In this document: piece after piece, positions 26,263 to 35,875 of the stretch
How positions within the stretch are numbered: the stretch's first letter is position 1
Layout of the letters: the number at the start of each line of letters is the position of its first letter
NCBI RefSeq assembly: GCF_004145845.1
Contig: NZ_SELP01000001.1
Location: 248,001-312,000, forward strand
DNA from: Loktanella sp. IMCC34160
GTDB taxonomy: Bacteria > Pseudomonadota > Alphaproteobacteria > Rhodobacterales > Rhodobacteraceae
Length of the DNA: 64,000 nt
Direction of reading: 5' to 3'
The notes under the pieces: generated by a model
Database searches by the model: none
Told to the model about the DNA's origin: nothing
Seen by the model: the letters and a program-made list of their open reading frames with translations, nothing else
Program-made: the position numbers and the translations under genes

Positions 26263-27126
26263 CTAGCCTGCGCTGCGCGCCCAGTCCCAATACATCTCGC
26301 GCACCCGGCGGGTGACCGGGCCGACCTGATACTGCCGGTCGTCGAAGGCCGTGACCGGGGTCACCTTGGACATGTTCCCGGACAGGAATACCTCGTCCGC
26401 ATCGCGGAAATCATCGAAGGTCAGGACGGTTTCGTTTACACGGACCCCGTCAGCGGCAAGGTTGCTGATGTGGCGGGCGCGGGTGATCCCGGACAGGAAG
26501 GTGCCATTGGCGATGGGGGTAAAGACCTCGCCGTCCTTGACCATGAAGACATTGGCTGTGGCGGTTTCGGCGACATTGCCCATCGCGTCGGCGACCAGCG
26601 CGTTGCCAAATCCCTTCGCCCGCGCCTCGGCCAGCATCCGGGCATTGTTGGGGTAAAGGCAGCCGGCCTTTGCGTTGACCACCGCGCTTTCCAGAACCGG
26701 GCGGCGGAACCGGGTCGTGGTCAGGGTCGTCGTGGCGTCCGGGCCGGCCATCGGGATCGCCTCGAGGCAGATGGCAAAGCCGGTTTCTTCGGGGCCGGGG
26801 ATGATCGCGGTCGGGTCGCCGTGGATACCCCAATACATCGGGCGGATATAGACGGCGGTGCCGGGGGCAAAGCGGCGGACCCCTTCCATCACCATCTGGA
26901 CCATGTCGTCGGACGACACGGTGGGCGTCAGCATCAGGGCCTTGGCCGAGCGGTTCACGCGGGCGCAGTGCGCCTCAAGATCAGGCGCCAGCCCATCGAC
27001 CCAGCGCGCGCCGTCAAACACCGTGCTTCCCAGCCAGCTGCCGTGGTCGGCGGCCCGCATCACCGGGATATCGCCGCTGTGCCATGCGCCGTTGAAGTAG
27101 GTGTGAATCTCGGTTCCGACGGCCAT
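26263..27126 (-). CDS. Branched-chain-type aminotransferase (class IV PLP)
   Basis: This 287-aa enzyme is a fold-type IV PLP aminotransferase, most like IlvE, which makes Leu, Ile and Val from their 2-oxo acids. The PLP lysine is in VVNAKAGCLYPNNARMLAEA, and the phosphate-binding NVAETATANVFMVKDG and LSGITRARHI segments are in place. It is shorter than E. coli IlvE (309) and could also be a D-amino acid or related transaminase. ATG 27126 has AAGGAGGA 7-8 bases upstream, a strong site that fixes the start. Confidence 0.85.
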   Translation of the reverse strand: MAVGTEIHTYFNGAWHSGDIPVMRAADHGSWLGSTVFDGARWVDGLAPDLEAHCARVNRSAKALMLTPTVSSDDMVQMVMEGVRRFAPGTAVYIRPMYWGIHGDPTAIIPGPEETGFAICLEAIPMAGPDATTTLTTTRFRRPVLESAVVNAKAGCLYPNNARMLAEARAKGFGNALVADAMGNVAETATANVFMVKDGEVFTPIANGTFLSGITRARHISNLAADGVRVNETVLTFDDFRDADEVFLSGNMSKVTPVTAFDDRQYQVGPVTRRVREMYWDWARSAG

Positions 27127-27408
27127 TCCGCGTCCTCCTTTTTCGCGGACGGTAGGCCCATGTGGCGGGAAGGTCCAGACGCGGAAAAGCGCCCGGGCGG
27201 GGGCGGCCAGCGGGGTATTGATAGACCGTGCCGTTATGTTCGTGTTCCTTGGGCCCAACACAGCGGCTCTCGGTGCGCGCACAAAAACGCGAGTTTCGAA
27301 CCAGTTCGGTTCAGAAATGCATAGCCCGACCTGCGGCATCGCCGATTGAATGTGCTGTCCGGGCGATTAGGTTGTGTCGCAACCGAAATGTAAACGCAGG
27401 CCCCAACG
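27127..27408. other. Divergent intergenic region, aminotransferase/yghU
   Basis: This 282-bp gap holds the promoters of both divergent genes. The only dyad I note is GGTTG-TGTCG-CAACC (27370-27384), 25 bp before the yghU start and a possible operator. There is no gene or RNA I can support. Confidence 0.4.
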
Positions 27409-28272
27409 ATGAGTGACCCTACCCCCTATACCCCGCCCAAGGTCTGGACATGGAACAAGGACAGCGGGGGCAGGTTCGCCTCCATCAACCGTCCCATCGC
27501 CGGTCCGACCCATGACAAGGACTTGCCGGTGGGCGATCATCCGTTCCAGCTTTATTCGCTGGCCACGCCGAACGGGGTGAAGGTCACGGTCATGTTCGAG
27601 GAATTGCTGGCCGCGGGGCACAGTGATGCCGAATATGACGCCTGGGTTGTCAACATCAACGAGGGCGAGCAGTTCGGGTCGGGATTTGTCGCGGTGAACC
27701 CCAATTCGAAGATCCCCGCGCTGCTGGACCGGAGCGGGCCCGACCCTGTGCGGGTTTTCGAGTCCGGTTCGATCCTGCTGCATCTGGCCGAGAAATTCGG
27801 GGCGTTTCTGGCACCGGAAGGGCCGGAGCGGACCGAAACCCTGAACTGGCTGTTCTGGCAGATGGGTGCCGCGCCCTATCTCGGCGGCGGGTTCGGCCAT
27901 TTCTATGCCTATGCGCCCGAAAAGTGGGAGTATCCGATCGACCGTTTCGCGATGGAGGCGAAACGACAGCTGGATGTGCTCGACCGGGCCCTGGCAGAGC
28001 GGCCCTTCCTTGCCGGAGAGCGTTACACGATTGCGGATATGGCCAATTGGGCGTGGTTCGGGCAACTGGCGCTTGGGCGGCTCTATAACGCGGCCGAGTT
28101 TCTGGATGTGGCCAGCTATGCCCATGTCATGCGCTGGGCGACAGAAATTGATGCCCGTCCGGCGGTCAAACGCGGCCGGATCGTGAACCGGGCCTGGGGC
28201 GCGGAACACGAACAGGTGCCGAACCGGCACAGCGCGGCGGATATCGACGAGGCTCTGGCCAAGGCGCCCTAG
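27409..28272 (+). CDS. yghU: Glutathione S-transferase family, YghU type
   Basis: This is a 287-aa nu-class GST-like enzyme, probably a disulfide-bond reductase active on organic hydroperoxides with two bound glutathiones. The N-terminal extension PPKVWTWNKDSGGRFASINR and LYSLATPNGVKVTVMFEELL, with the conserved Thr-Pro-Asn, are typical. NPNSKIPALLD and FESGSILLHLAEK are the thioredoxin-fold glutathione contacts. The all-alpha domain follows from about residue 150. It is a single-gene unit followed by the dispersed palindrome. Confidence 0.94.
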   Translation: MSDPTPYTPPKVWTWNKDSGGRFASINRPIAGPTHDKDLPVGDHPFQLYSLATPNGVKVTVMFEELLAAGHSDAEYDAWVVNINEGEQFGSGFVAVNPNSKIPALLDRSGPDPVRVFESGSILLHLAEKFGAFLAPEGPERTETLNWLFWQMGAAPYLGGGFGHFYAYAPEKWEYPIDRFAMEAKRQLDVLDRALAERPFLAGERYTIADMANWAWFGQLALGRLYNAAEFLDVASYAHVMRWATEIDARPAVKRGRIVNRAWGAEHEQVPNRHSAADIDEALAKAP

Positions 28273-28278
28273 TCGAAT

Positions 28279-28333
28279 GGTGGGTTAAAACCCACCTTAC
28301 CGGACCGGAAAGTAAGGTGGGTCTTGACCCACC
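28279..28333. repeat. Dispersed palindrome pair (yghU/trpS gap)
   Basis: Two 18-base palindromes, GGTGGGTTAAAACCCACC (28279-28296) and GGTGGGTCTTGACCCACC (28316-28333), are joined by TTAC...GTAA. The whole block folds into one long inverted repeat. It lies between the stops of the convergent yghU and trpS genes and could end transcription from both sides. Confidence 0.92.
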
Positions 28334-28344
28334 TTCACCCGGCC

Positions 28345-29364
28345 TTAGCCGCGCAGCATTCCGACGATGTCGTAGGTCTGTTCAAGGATAGGGGCCGCAA
28401 TGGCGCGGGCGCGTTCGGCACCGCGGGCCAGCGTCCGGTCAATCTCGGCCGGGTCGTCCATCAGCCGCTTCATCTCGGTCGAGATGGGGCCGAGTCTGTC
28501 CACCGCCAGATCGGCCAGCGCCGGTTTGAACCGGCCCCAGCCCGCGTTTGCGTATTCGGCGATCACCGCCTCGGGGCTTTGATCGGACAGGGCGGCGTAG
28601 ATATCGACAAGGTTGCGCGCCTCGGGCCGGTCGGCCAGCCCGTCCAGCGTTTCAGGCAGCGGTTCCGGGTCGGTCTTGGCCTTCTTGAACTTCTTCGCGA
28701 TCGTATCCGCATCGTCGAGCATGTTGATCCGCTCCATGTCGGATTCGCCCGATTTTGACATCTTCTTGGTGCCGTCCCGCAGGTTCATTACCCGCATGGC
28801 CGGCCCTTCGATGACCGGGGTGGTCAGCGGGAAGAAATCGACCTTGTAGTCATGGTTGAACTTGGCCGCGATGTCGCGGGTCAACTCCACATGCTGTTTC
28901 TGGTCCTCACCAACGGGGACGTGGGTCGCGTGATACAGCAGGATGTCGGCGGCCATGAGCGAAGGGTAGGCATAAAGGCCCAGCGATTGCTTTTCTGCGT
29001 TCTTCCCGGCCTTTTCCTTGAACTGGGTCATCCGGTTCATCCAGCCCACCCGCGCGACGCAGTTGAAGATCCAGCCCAGTTCGGCGTGCTGGCTGACCTG
29101 GCTTTGGTTGAACAGGATGGATTGTTCCGGGTCGATGCCCGAGGCGAGGTAGCCCGCCGCAACTTCGCGCGTGGCGGTTCGCAGCTCTGCCGGGTCCTGC
29201 CAGACGGTGATCGCGTGCAGGTCCACCACGCAATAGACGGTCTCGAACGCGCCGCCCTGCATGCCGACGAACCGCTTGATCGCGCCAAGGTAGTTGCCAA
29301 GGGTCAGCCCGCCGGAGGGCTTGATCCCGGAAAACACACGGGGGGTAAAGGTCGTTTCGGTCAT
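28345..29364 (-). CDS. trpS: Tryptophanyl-tRNA synthetase
   Basis: TrpS charges tRNA-Trp with tryptophan. The 339-aa class I synthetase has the HIGH-equivalent [12 protein letters not shown] near the start, the tryptophan-site segments [13 protein letters not shown] and [16 protein letters not shown], and the KMSKS loop as [12 protein letters not shown] 29364 gives [11 protein letters not shown]; nine bases upstream is another ATG that is less likely. It is transcribed away from the rhomboid-like gene. Confidence 0.97.
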   Translation of the reverse strand: MTETTFTPRVFSGIKPSGGLTLGNYLGAIKRFVGMQGGAFETVYCVVDLHAITVWQDPAELRTATREVAAGYLASGIDPEQSILFNQSQVSQHAELGWIFNCVARVGWMNRMTQFKEKAGKNAEKQSLGLYAYPSLMAADILLYHATHVPVGEDQKQHVELTRDIAAKFNHDYKVDFFPLTTPVIEGPAMRVMNLRDGTKKMSKSGESDMERINMLDDADTIAKKFKKAKTDPEPLPETLDGLADRPEARNLVDIYAALSDQSPEAVIAEYANAGWGRFKPALADLAVDRLGPISTEMKRLMDDPAEIDRTLARGAERARAIAAPILEQTYDIVGMLRG

Positions 29365-29459
29365 GGGGGCCACGCGGAGTGTCTGGATTTCAGGTCCCGG
29401 CTGGCTTAGCTAGGGACGCAATGGGCGTCAACCACAAGGGCGCGGGGCAGGGGGCAGGA

Positions 29460-30152
29460 ATGGACGAAGAGACAAGATACGAAAGCCCGTTCAACAGCAT
29501 TCCACCGGTGGTGCTGATCCTCGTCTTTGCGGTGATCGGGGTCGAAGCGGTGTTGACCCTTGCAGGGTCCGGGGTCTTGCCGCAGCCGGGCGCGTTGGGT
29601 TGGCGGCTGGACCTTGTGGAACGGTTTGCCGTGTCGCCGGTGGTGCTGGACCGGGTCGTGTCCGGTGCGGACCGCAGCCTCGACATGCTGCTGCGCTTCG
29701 TCGCTTATCCCTTTGTTCACCTTGGTCTGACCCATGCGGCCTTTGCCGCTGTCATGCTGCTTGCACTGGGAAAATTCCTTGGTGACGCGTGGAGCGCGCT
29801 GTCGCTGATCGTCCTGATGCTGCTGGCGACACTGGCCGGGGCGGTGGCGCATGGGTTGTTTGCCAGCCATCCGCAGATGCCGCTGGTCGGGGCCTACCCG
29901 GCGATTTACGGGCTGATCGGGGGCTTCACCTATGTCCAGTGGCTGCGGGCCGGTCAGGACGGGGGCAGCCGTTGGCTGGCCTTCCGGCTGATCGGGGTGC
30001 TTTTGGGGCTGCAACTGGTGTTCGGGCTGATGTTCGGCTCGATCCCGCATTGGCAGGCGGATGTGACCGGCTTCGTCGTCGGGCTGGTCGCCTCGCCCAT
30101 TCTGGGGCCGGGCGGCTGGGCGCATTTCCTGTCCCGCATTCGCCAGCGCTAG
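29460..30152 (+). CDS. Rhomboid-fold protein lacking catalytic residues
   Basis: This is a 230-aa membrane protein with about six helices in the rhomboid arrangement: YPFVHLGLTHAAFAAVMLLALG aligns with the L1-TM2 segment, and GFVVGLVASPILGP with TM6. The catalytic serine motif GASGA is GAYPA (Tyr146 where Ser is expected). The catalytic His of TM6 is Asp201, and the oxyanion Asn is Ala96. It should be an inactive rhomboid (pseudoprotease) that binds or traffics membrane proteins. ATG 29460 follows GGGGGCAGGA. Confidence 0.82.
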   Translation: MDEETRYESPFNSIPPVVLILVFAVIGVEAVLTLAGSGVLPQPGALGWRLDLVERFAVSPVVLDRVVSGADRSLDMLLRFVAYPFVHLGLTHAAFAAVMLLALGKFLGDAWSALSLIVLMLLATLAGAVAHGLFASHPQMPLVGAYPAIYGLIGGFTYVQWLRAGQDGGSRWLAFRLIGVLLGLQLVFGLMFGSIPHWQADVTGFVVGLVASPILGPGGWAHFLSRIRQR

Positions 30153-30156
30153 GTTT

Positions 30157-30214
30157 GGTGGGTCAAGACCCACCTTACGCAGGTTGGCACGGGTAAGGTG
30201 GGTTTCAACCCACC
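30157..30214. repeat. Dispersed palindrome pair (rhomboid/murJ gap)
   Basis: GGTGGGTCAAGACCCACC (30157-30174) and GGTGGGTTTCAACCCACC (30197-30214) are joined by TTAC...GTAA, as at 28279. The block fills the space between the convergent rhomboid-like and murJ genes; the second copy ends one base before the murJ stop codon. Confidence 0.92.
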
Positions 30215-31756
30215 CTAGCGGCGCAGCGCGCGCCGGAAGTCCCCCAGACGGAACGCCCCGACAAGGTGACCGACCCCGAAATAAACCACGATCCCGACCG
30301 TGACGAGGATTGCCAGCGCGCCATAACGGGTGCCCGCCGCCCCAAGGAACGGTTGCAACGCGGCGGCAAGCCACCACAGCGCCGCCCCCATCACCGCCGA
30401 GGCAAGGCAGATCCGCCAGAACCGCCGCCGGAACCGCGCGTCGGTCTGCGCGGCAGGCCCCATCCCGCGCGACGCCAGCCAAAGGATCACCACGGTCGAC
30501 CATCCGGCGATGGTCGTTCCGATGGCCGCCGCAAGATAGCCGATGACCGGGGACAGGCCGATGGCAAGCCCGGCGTTCACCGCAAGCGCGACAAGGGCGA
30601 TGTAGAAGGGCGTGCGCGTATCTTCGCGGGCGAAGAACAAGGGCTGCAGCACCTTTTGCAGCACGAAGGCCGGAAGCCCCATGCCATAGACCGCCACCGC
30701 CAAAGCCGTGGCCATCGTGTCGTCCGTGCCAAAGGCCCCGCGTTCGAACAGCACGCTGACCAGCGGGACGGGGATCGCCACCAGCGCCACAGCGGCGGGG
30801 ATGGTCAGGGCCAGCGACATCTCGGACGCGCGGTTATAGGCGTTCTGGCCGCCGTCGGTGTCACCCGCGCGCAGGCGTCGGGACAGGTCGGGCAGAAGGA
30901 CAACCCCGACCGCAATCCCCACGACGCCCAGCGGAAGCTGATACAGCCGGTCAGCATAGGACAGCCAGGCGACCGCACCATCGTAAAAGCTGGCCACCTG
31001 CCGCCCGATCAGCAGGTTCACCTGCACCACTCCCCCGGCAAGGGCGGCGGGGGCGGCGATGATCGCCAGCCGTTTCAACTCTGGCGTCATCCGGGGGCGG
31101 CGCGGGCGCAGATCGAACCCGGCCCGGCGCGCGGCGATCCAGACCAGCCCCATCTGGGCGATCCCGGCCAGCGGCACGGCCCAGATCAGCGTATCCCCCA
31201 CCGGCCAGCCCATGGCAGAGGCGAGGGCCATTGCGCCGATGAACAGGATGTTCAGCAGCACCGGCGCCGCCGCGGCCGCCATGAACCGCCCCGTCGCGTT
31301 CAACACGCCCGAGAGCAGCGCGGCGATCGAGATGAACAGGATGTAGGGAAAGGCGATCCGCCCGAAGTGAACCGCAAGATCGTACCGTTCGTCGCCAAGA
31401 AATCCGCTGGCCATGGCAATCACCAGCCAGGGCATTGCGAAATGGGCCACGACCGAAAAGATCACAAGGATGAAGGCCAGCCCCGACAGGGCATCGCGGG
31501 CAAAACTTTGGGCGTCTTCGCCGGCCTCCAGCCGCTTGGAGAACATCGGCACGAAGGCCATGTTGAACGCCCCTTCGGCAAAGAAGCGGCGGAACATGTT
31601 GGGCAGGGAAAAGGCGATCAGGAACGCCTCGGCCACCGGGCCGGTGCCAAGATAGGCGGCAATCAGGATATCGCGGACAAAGCCCAGAAGGCGGCTGATC
31701 AGGGTCCAGAACCCCACAGTCAGGAAACCGGATACAAGTCGGATCTGTTTCGCCAC
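30215..31756 (-). CDS. murJ: Lipid II flippase MurJ
   Basis: MurJ flips lipid II across the inner membrane for peptidoglycan synthesis. The 513-aa MOP-superfamily protein has about 14 helices. The N-terminus LVSGFLTVGFWTLISRLLGF contains the conserved SRxLGFxR arginine, and MFRRFFAEGAFNMAFVPMF carries the family Arg/Glu cluster. The central region PLGVVGIAVGVVLLPDLSRR is also typical. It lies downstream of glnD on the same strand, a recurrent order in this family. Confidence 0.96.
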   Translation of the reverse strand: MAKQIRLVSGFLTVGFWTLISRLLGFVRDILIAAYLGTGPVAEAFLIAFSLPNMFRRFFAEGAFNMAFVPMFSKRLEAGEDAQSFARDALSGLAFILVIFSVVAHFAMPWLVIAMASGFLGDERYDLAVHFGRIAFPYILFISIAALLSGVLNATGRFMAAAAAPVLLNILFIGAMALASAMGWPVGDTLIWAVPLAGIAQMGLVWIAARRAGFDLRPRRPRMTPELKRLAIIAAPAALAGGVVQVNLLIGRQVASFYDGAVAWLSYADRLYQLPLGVVGIAVGVVLLPDLSRRLRAGDTDGGQNAYNRASEMSLALTIPAAVALVAIPVPLVSVLFERGAFGTDDTMATALAVAVYGMGLPAFVLQKVLQPLFFAREDTRTPFYIALVALAVNAGLAIGLSPVIGYLAAAIGTTIAGWSTVVILWLASRGMGPAAQTDARFRRRFWRICLASAVMGAALWWLAAALQPFLGAAGTRYGALAILVTVGIVVYFGVGHLVGAFRLGDFRRALRR

Positions 31757-31837
31757 GGGTTGCCCTGCCTACCCAGAATTGTCTTGGGCCTTCCTACCGC
31801 CTCGGGCCGTTCAGGGCCATCGGGAATTGCGCGGGGC

Positions 31838-34657
31838 CTAGCTGGTCGCCCGTTCCACGCCGGCCGTAATCGCCTCGCGCAGCTTCTTTTCCAGCGTGGC
31901 CCGTTTCGATTCCGCGTGGAATTTCAGCCCGAACATATCCTTGACGTAGAAGGTATCGACCACCTGCTCGCCATAGGTCGCGATCACCGCGCTGGCGATA
32001 TAAACGTTGCTGATCGCAAGGGTCCGGGTCAGGTCAAACAAAAGCCCGGGCCGGTCGCGGGTATCGACCTCGATGATGGTGTAGATCTCGGACCCTTCGT
32101 TGTCGAAGGTAATCGAGGTCGGCACCCGGAAGGCGCGTTCGCGTTTCTTGATCTTGTCCCGGTCCTTGAGCGCCTCGCGGGCCACGACCTCGCCCTTCAG
32201 GGTTCGTTCGATCATCTGCCGCAGGCGGGGCAGGCGGGCAGTTTCATAGGGGTGGCCTTCCGCGTCCTGAATCCAGAAGATCGCGGTCGCGTAACCGTCC
32301 TTGGAGGTATAGGTGCGGGCGTCCACCACGTTCGCGCCGACCAGCGCCAGCGCGCCTGTCATCCGCGAGAACAGGCCCGGATGGTCGGCCATGGCGAAAC
32401 AGGCGCGGGTGGCGTCCCTATCGGCGTCTGGCGTGATGTCGATGCGGATCTCGTCATCCGTGATGCCGCGCAGAAGATGGGCAAAGACCACATGCGCGGC
32501 TGCCGGAAGACCCTGCCAATAGGGGCCGTAGTGGCGCTGGGTTTCGGTGCGCAGATCCTTGGCGTCCCAATTGGTCAGGGCGTCGCGCAGGGCCTTGCGG
32601 GCTTCGTTTTCGCGGGTGTCGCGGTTGAGGTCTTCCAACCCGTTTTCAAGGGCCGCGCGGGTTTCCTTGTAAAGACCGCGCAGCAGCATGGCCTTCCAGT
32701 TGTTCCATGTCGTCGGCCCGACGCCCCGAATGTCGCAGACGGTCAGCACGGTCAGCAGGTCCAGCCGTTCGACGGATTTCACCGCCTTGGCGAAGTCGCG
32801 CACGGTGCGGGGTTCGGCGATATCGCGTTTCTGTGCCGTATCGGACATCAGCAGGTGATAGCGCACCAGCCATTCGACGGTATCGCATTCCTTTTGCTTC
32901 AGGCCCAGACGCGGGGCCACCTTGCGGGCGATCTGGGCACCCAGAACCGAATGATCCTCGTCCCGGCCCTTGCCGATGTCATGCAGCAGCAGGGCGACGT
33001 AAAGAACCTTTCGGTTGATCCCGCGCTTGAGGATGCCGCTGGCCACCGGCAATTCCTCGATCAGCTCTTCCCGTTCGATCTGGGCAAGGTGGCTGATGCA
33101 TTGGATGATGTGCTCGTCCACGGTGTAGCTGTGGTACATGTTGAACTGCATCATCGCGACGATGGGTTCGAATTCGGGGATAAAGGCCGACAGCACCCCA
33201 AGTTCGTTCATCCGGCGCAGGGCACGTTCCGGGTTGCCGTGTTTCAGCATCAGGTCAAGGAAGATGCGAATCCCTTCCTTGTCGCTGCGCAGGTCATCGT
33301 CGATCAGGTCAAGGTTGGCGGCAAGCAGCCGCATGGCATCCGGGTGCAGCAATGTCCCCGTGCGCAGCGCCTCTTCGAAGATGCGCAGCATGTTGACCTT
33401 GTCCGCAAGGAACCCTTTTTCATCCTCGACCGTCAGGCGGTTGTGCTTGATCGCATAGGGCGGCCGGGCCTTGCGCTTGCGGCGCAGCAGCCGCTGCAGC
33501 ATCGGGGCGGATTTCGTGTGCGTCGCTTCCAGCGAGGTCAGGAAGATGCGGGTCAGTTCGCCTACGCGGGTGGCCTGACGGAAATACTCTTGCATGAAAT
33601 GCTCGACCGCGCGGCGTCCGCCGTGGTCGCGGTAGCCCATCCTGTCCGCCACCTCGACCTGAAGGTCAAAGGTCAGCTGGTCCTGCGCCCGGCCGGTGGC
33701 AAGGTGCAGCTGGCAGCGCACGGCCCAAAGGAAATCCTCGGCCTTGCGGAAGGTGGCGTATTCGTCGGCGGTGAACACGCCACGCCCGACCAGTTCCTTG
33801 GCCTCGCGCACGCCATGGACGTATTTGCCGATCCAATAGAGCGATTGCAGGTCGCGCAGCCCGCCCTTGCCCTCTTTCACATTCGGTTCGACCACATAGC
33901 GTTGCCCGCCCTGTTTGCGGTGCCGTTCGGCCCGCTCTTCCAGTTTCGCCTCGACGAATTCCCCGGCGGTGGATTTGAACAGTTCGGACCAGAGCCGTTT
34001 GCGAAGCGTCGCGAACAGGGTTTCGTCGCCGGCAAGGAAACGGGCTTCGATCAGGGCGGTCCGGATCGTGTAATCCTCGGCCCCCATGCGGATGCAATCC
34101 TTCACCGTGCGGCTTGCATGACCGACCTTCAGTTTCAGATCCCAGAGCATGTACAGCATGCTTTCGATCAGGCTCTCGGCCCAGGGGGTGATCTTGTAGG
34201 GGGTCATGAACAGCAGATCGACATCGGATTGCGGCGCCATCTCGCCCCGGCCATAGCCGCCGACCGCGACCAGCGCCATGCGTTCCGCCTCGGTCGGATT
34301 GGCAAGCGGGTGCAGATGGTCGCGCGCGACCATCAGGACAGTCATCACCACCTGATCCGTCAGAAAGGCATAGCTGCGGATTGCGGCGCGGGCGTTGAAC
34401 GGGTCGGCCGCCAGGGCGGCGGCGATGGCGGCGCGCCCGGTTTTCAGCGCCTCTGACAGGGTGGTGACAGTTTCCTGCCGCTTGGCCCGGTTGTCCTCTG
34501 CCGCATCAAAGGCGGCGGCAAGACCCGCCTCAACCGCGGCGCGGTCAAAAATATCCTGCGCCGGGCAGATCAGCCCGCCCGGCGCATCGATGGTTTCGTC
34601 CAATGTGGCAGCGGCGCTAGAGGCCGGCACCGCCGAAGGCTCTGGGAGCAGGGTCAA
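31838..34657 (-). CDS. glnD: PII uridylyltransferase/uridylyl-removing enzyme
   Basis: GlnD senses glutamine and uridylylates or deuridylylates PII proteins, setting nitrogen control. The 939-aa protein has the nucleotidyltransferase site GGYGRGEMAPQSDVDLLF (about 130-150), a GlnE-like helical part, the HD hydrolase domain with LLLHDIGKGRDEDHS (about 540) and two C-terminal ACT domains (ACFAMADHPGLFSRMTGAL and VDTRDRPGLLFDLTR). The frame opens with TTG at 34657, overlapping the upstream gene by 41 bp. No ATG occurs before the nucleotidyltransferase site, so a non-ATG start is required. Confidence 0.95.
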   Translation of the reverse strand: MTLLPEPSAVPASSAAATLDETIDAPGGLICPAQDIFDRAAVEAGLAAAFDAAEDNRAKRQETVTTLSEALKTGRAAIAAALAADPFNARAAIRSYAFLTDQVVMTVLMVARDHLHPLANPTEAERMALVAVGGYGRGEMAPQSDVDLLFMTPYKITPWAESLIESMLYMLWDLKLKVGHASRTVKDCIRMGAEDYTIRTALIEARFLAGDETLFATLRKRLWSELFKSTAGEFVEAKLEERAERHRKQGGQRYVVEPNVKEGKGGLRDLQSLYWIGKYVHGVREAKELVGRGVFTADEYATFRKAEDFLWAVRCQLHLATGRAQDQLTFDLQVEVADRMGYRDHGGRRAVEHFMQEYFRQATRVGELTRIFLTSLEATHTKSAPMLQRLLRRKRKARPPYAIKHNRLTVEDEKGFLADKVNMLRIFEEALRTGTLLHPDAMRLLAANLDLIDDDLRSDKEGIRIFLDLMLKHGNPERALRRMNELGVLSAFIPEFEPIVAMMQFNMYHSYTVDEHIIQCISHLAQIEREELIEELPVASGILKRGINRKVLYVALLLHDIGKGRDEDHSVLGAQIARKVAPRLGLKQKECDTVEWLVRYHLLMSDTAQKRDIAEPRTVRDFAKAVKSVERLDLLTVLTVCDIRGVGPTTWNNWKAMLLRGLYKETRAALENGLEDLNRDTRENEARKALRDALTNWDAKDLRTETQRHYGPYWQGLPAAAHVVFAHLLRGITDDEIRIDITPDADRDATRACFAMADHPGLFSRMTGALALVGANVVDARTYTSKDGYATAIFWIQDAEGHPYETARLPRLRQMIERTLKGEVVAREALKDRDKIKKRERAFRVPTSITFDNEGSEIYTIIEVDTRDRPGLLFDLTRTLAISNVYIASAVIATYGEQVVDTFYVKDMFGLKFHAESKRATLEKKLREAITAGVERATS

Positions 34658-35792
34658 GGATTACCACCTGATTGTTCTGGATCGTGGCCACCGCCAGCCC
34701 GCGGGTGTTGGTGCCATTGGCGTTCAGCCGGAAAATGCCCGACGTGCCTTGGAACCCCTGCGCCTGGGTCAGCGCGGACCGGGTCAGGGCATCGCTGTTT
34801 CCGGCCGCGACAAGCGCGCCAATGGCGGCGATCCCGTCATAGGCCAGACCGGCCAGCGGGTGGGGCGTGCCACCATAGGCGGCGGCATAGCGGGCCTCGA
34901 AATTGGCCTGCATTGCGGTGTCAGGCACCGCGAAGATGCCACCCTGAACACCGGGAAGGGCCAAAGTTTGCGGCAGGCTGTCCCAACGGGTCAGGCCGAT
35001 ATACTGGGTGTCCGCCGGGTTCAGCCCGTTTTCGGGAAGGACTGTGGCAAGGATCGGCAGGTCGGCGTTCACACCGGCGGTCATGAAGATCGCCTCGCCG
35101 CCGTTCGACCGGGTGGTCGAAACGATGCCCCGGGCCCCGTTCAGGATACCCTGCTGCGACAGCGGATAAGAGGCCACACCGGCAACCGTGCCGCCCGCGC
35201 GGGTCACGGCACTGGCGATCGCATCGCGTCCTGCCATGCCGGGGATGTCGTCCGAATGGACGATGGTGATCCGGTCGTCACCCTGCGCCACGGCGTAGCG
35301 GGCCAAACGGTTCGCGGTGTTTTCAAAGGTCGCCCCAAGGACAAAGACGTTGCCCCCGGCAATCGCGGTGTTGTTCGAAAAGGCAAGAACGTTGATCCCG
35401 CGATTGGCGACCGCAAGGCCCGCCGCATTTGCAGATTCGGCGTAGAGCGGACCAAGGATGATCTTGGCCCCGTCGTTCACGGCCTGGGTCGCGACGGCGG
35501 CGGTGGTCGCAGGATCGGCCCCGGTGTTGTAGACGCGCAGGTCGATCTGCGCACCCTGAAGGTCCGCAATCGCCATGCGGGCCGCGTTTTCAAAGTTTTG
35601 CGCCAGGAAGGCGTCGGACGAATTTCCGGACCCCGCAGGAACCAGAAGTGCGACCTGCACCGGGCGCGACGTGTTGATGCTGGGGCCGCCGCCGCCCATC
35701 GGGATCGGTTCACAGGCGGCAAGCCAGACCATCGCGGCCATGGCAAGGATTCGGGCAGCCGCCTTGCGGGCGGCGGACAAACAGGCAAACAT
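34617..35792 (-). CDS. Penicillin-binding protein activator (LpoA/LppC-like lipoprotein)
   Basis: This is a 391-aa lipoprotein. The signal peptide ends in the lipobox WLAAC, so Cys is lipidated. The mature part is a type 1 periplasmic-binding fold (VQVALLVPAGSGNSSDAFLA, ARMAIADLQGAQIDL, LAGLAYDGIAAIGALV), as in the C-terminal half of LpoA, which activates PBP1A. It lacks the N-terminal TPR part of E. coli LpoA. ATG 35792 is chosen for the signal peptide and an AGGGGAG site upstream. It is divergent from rsmI, the same neighbourhood as in many proteobacteria. Confidence 0.88.
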   Translation of the reverse strand: MFACLSAARKAAARILAMAAMVWLAACEPIPMGGGGPSINTSRPVQVALLVPAGSGNSSDAFLAQNFENAARMAIADLQGAQIDLRVYNTGADPATTAAVATQAVNDGAKIILGPLYAESANAAGLAVANRGINVLAFSNNTAIAGGNVFVLGATFENTANRLARYAVAQGDDRITIVHSDDIPGMAGRDAIASAVTRAGGTVAGVASYPLSQQGILNGARGIVSTTRSNGGEAIFMTAGVNADLPILATVLPENGLNPADTQYIGLTRWDSLPQTLALPGVQGGIFAVPDTAMQANFEARYAAAYGGTPHPLAGLAYDGIAAIGALVAAGNSDALTRSALTQAQGFQGTSGIFRLNANGTNTRGLAVATIQNNQVVILDPAPRAFGGAGL

Positions 35793-35875
35793 CGACACAC
35801 TACTCCCCTTGTCGTGGCCCGTCCCCTGGGCCAGATGCGGGTCTATCATAGTGGCGGGGGGCGAAGGGTCTAGGC

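Noticed and set aside
29460-30152. Active rhomboid protease
   Set aside because: The Ser, His and Asn positions are Tyr, Asp and Ala.
28279-30214. CRISPR-like repeat array
   Set aside because: The repeats are 18-base palindromes at separate gene junctions with short, related spacers, and no cas genes are present.
30266-34456. 1396-codon open frame on the plus strand
   Set aside because: It is antisense to murJ and glnD, both with complete family motifs; long antisense frames are expected at this GC content, and its translation is low-complexity and rich in Arg, Gly, His and Gln.
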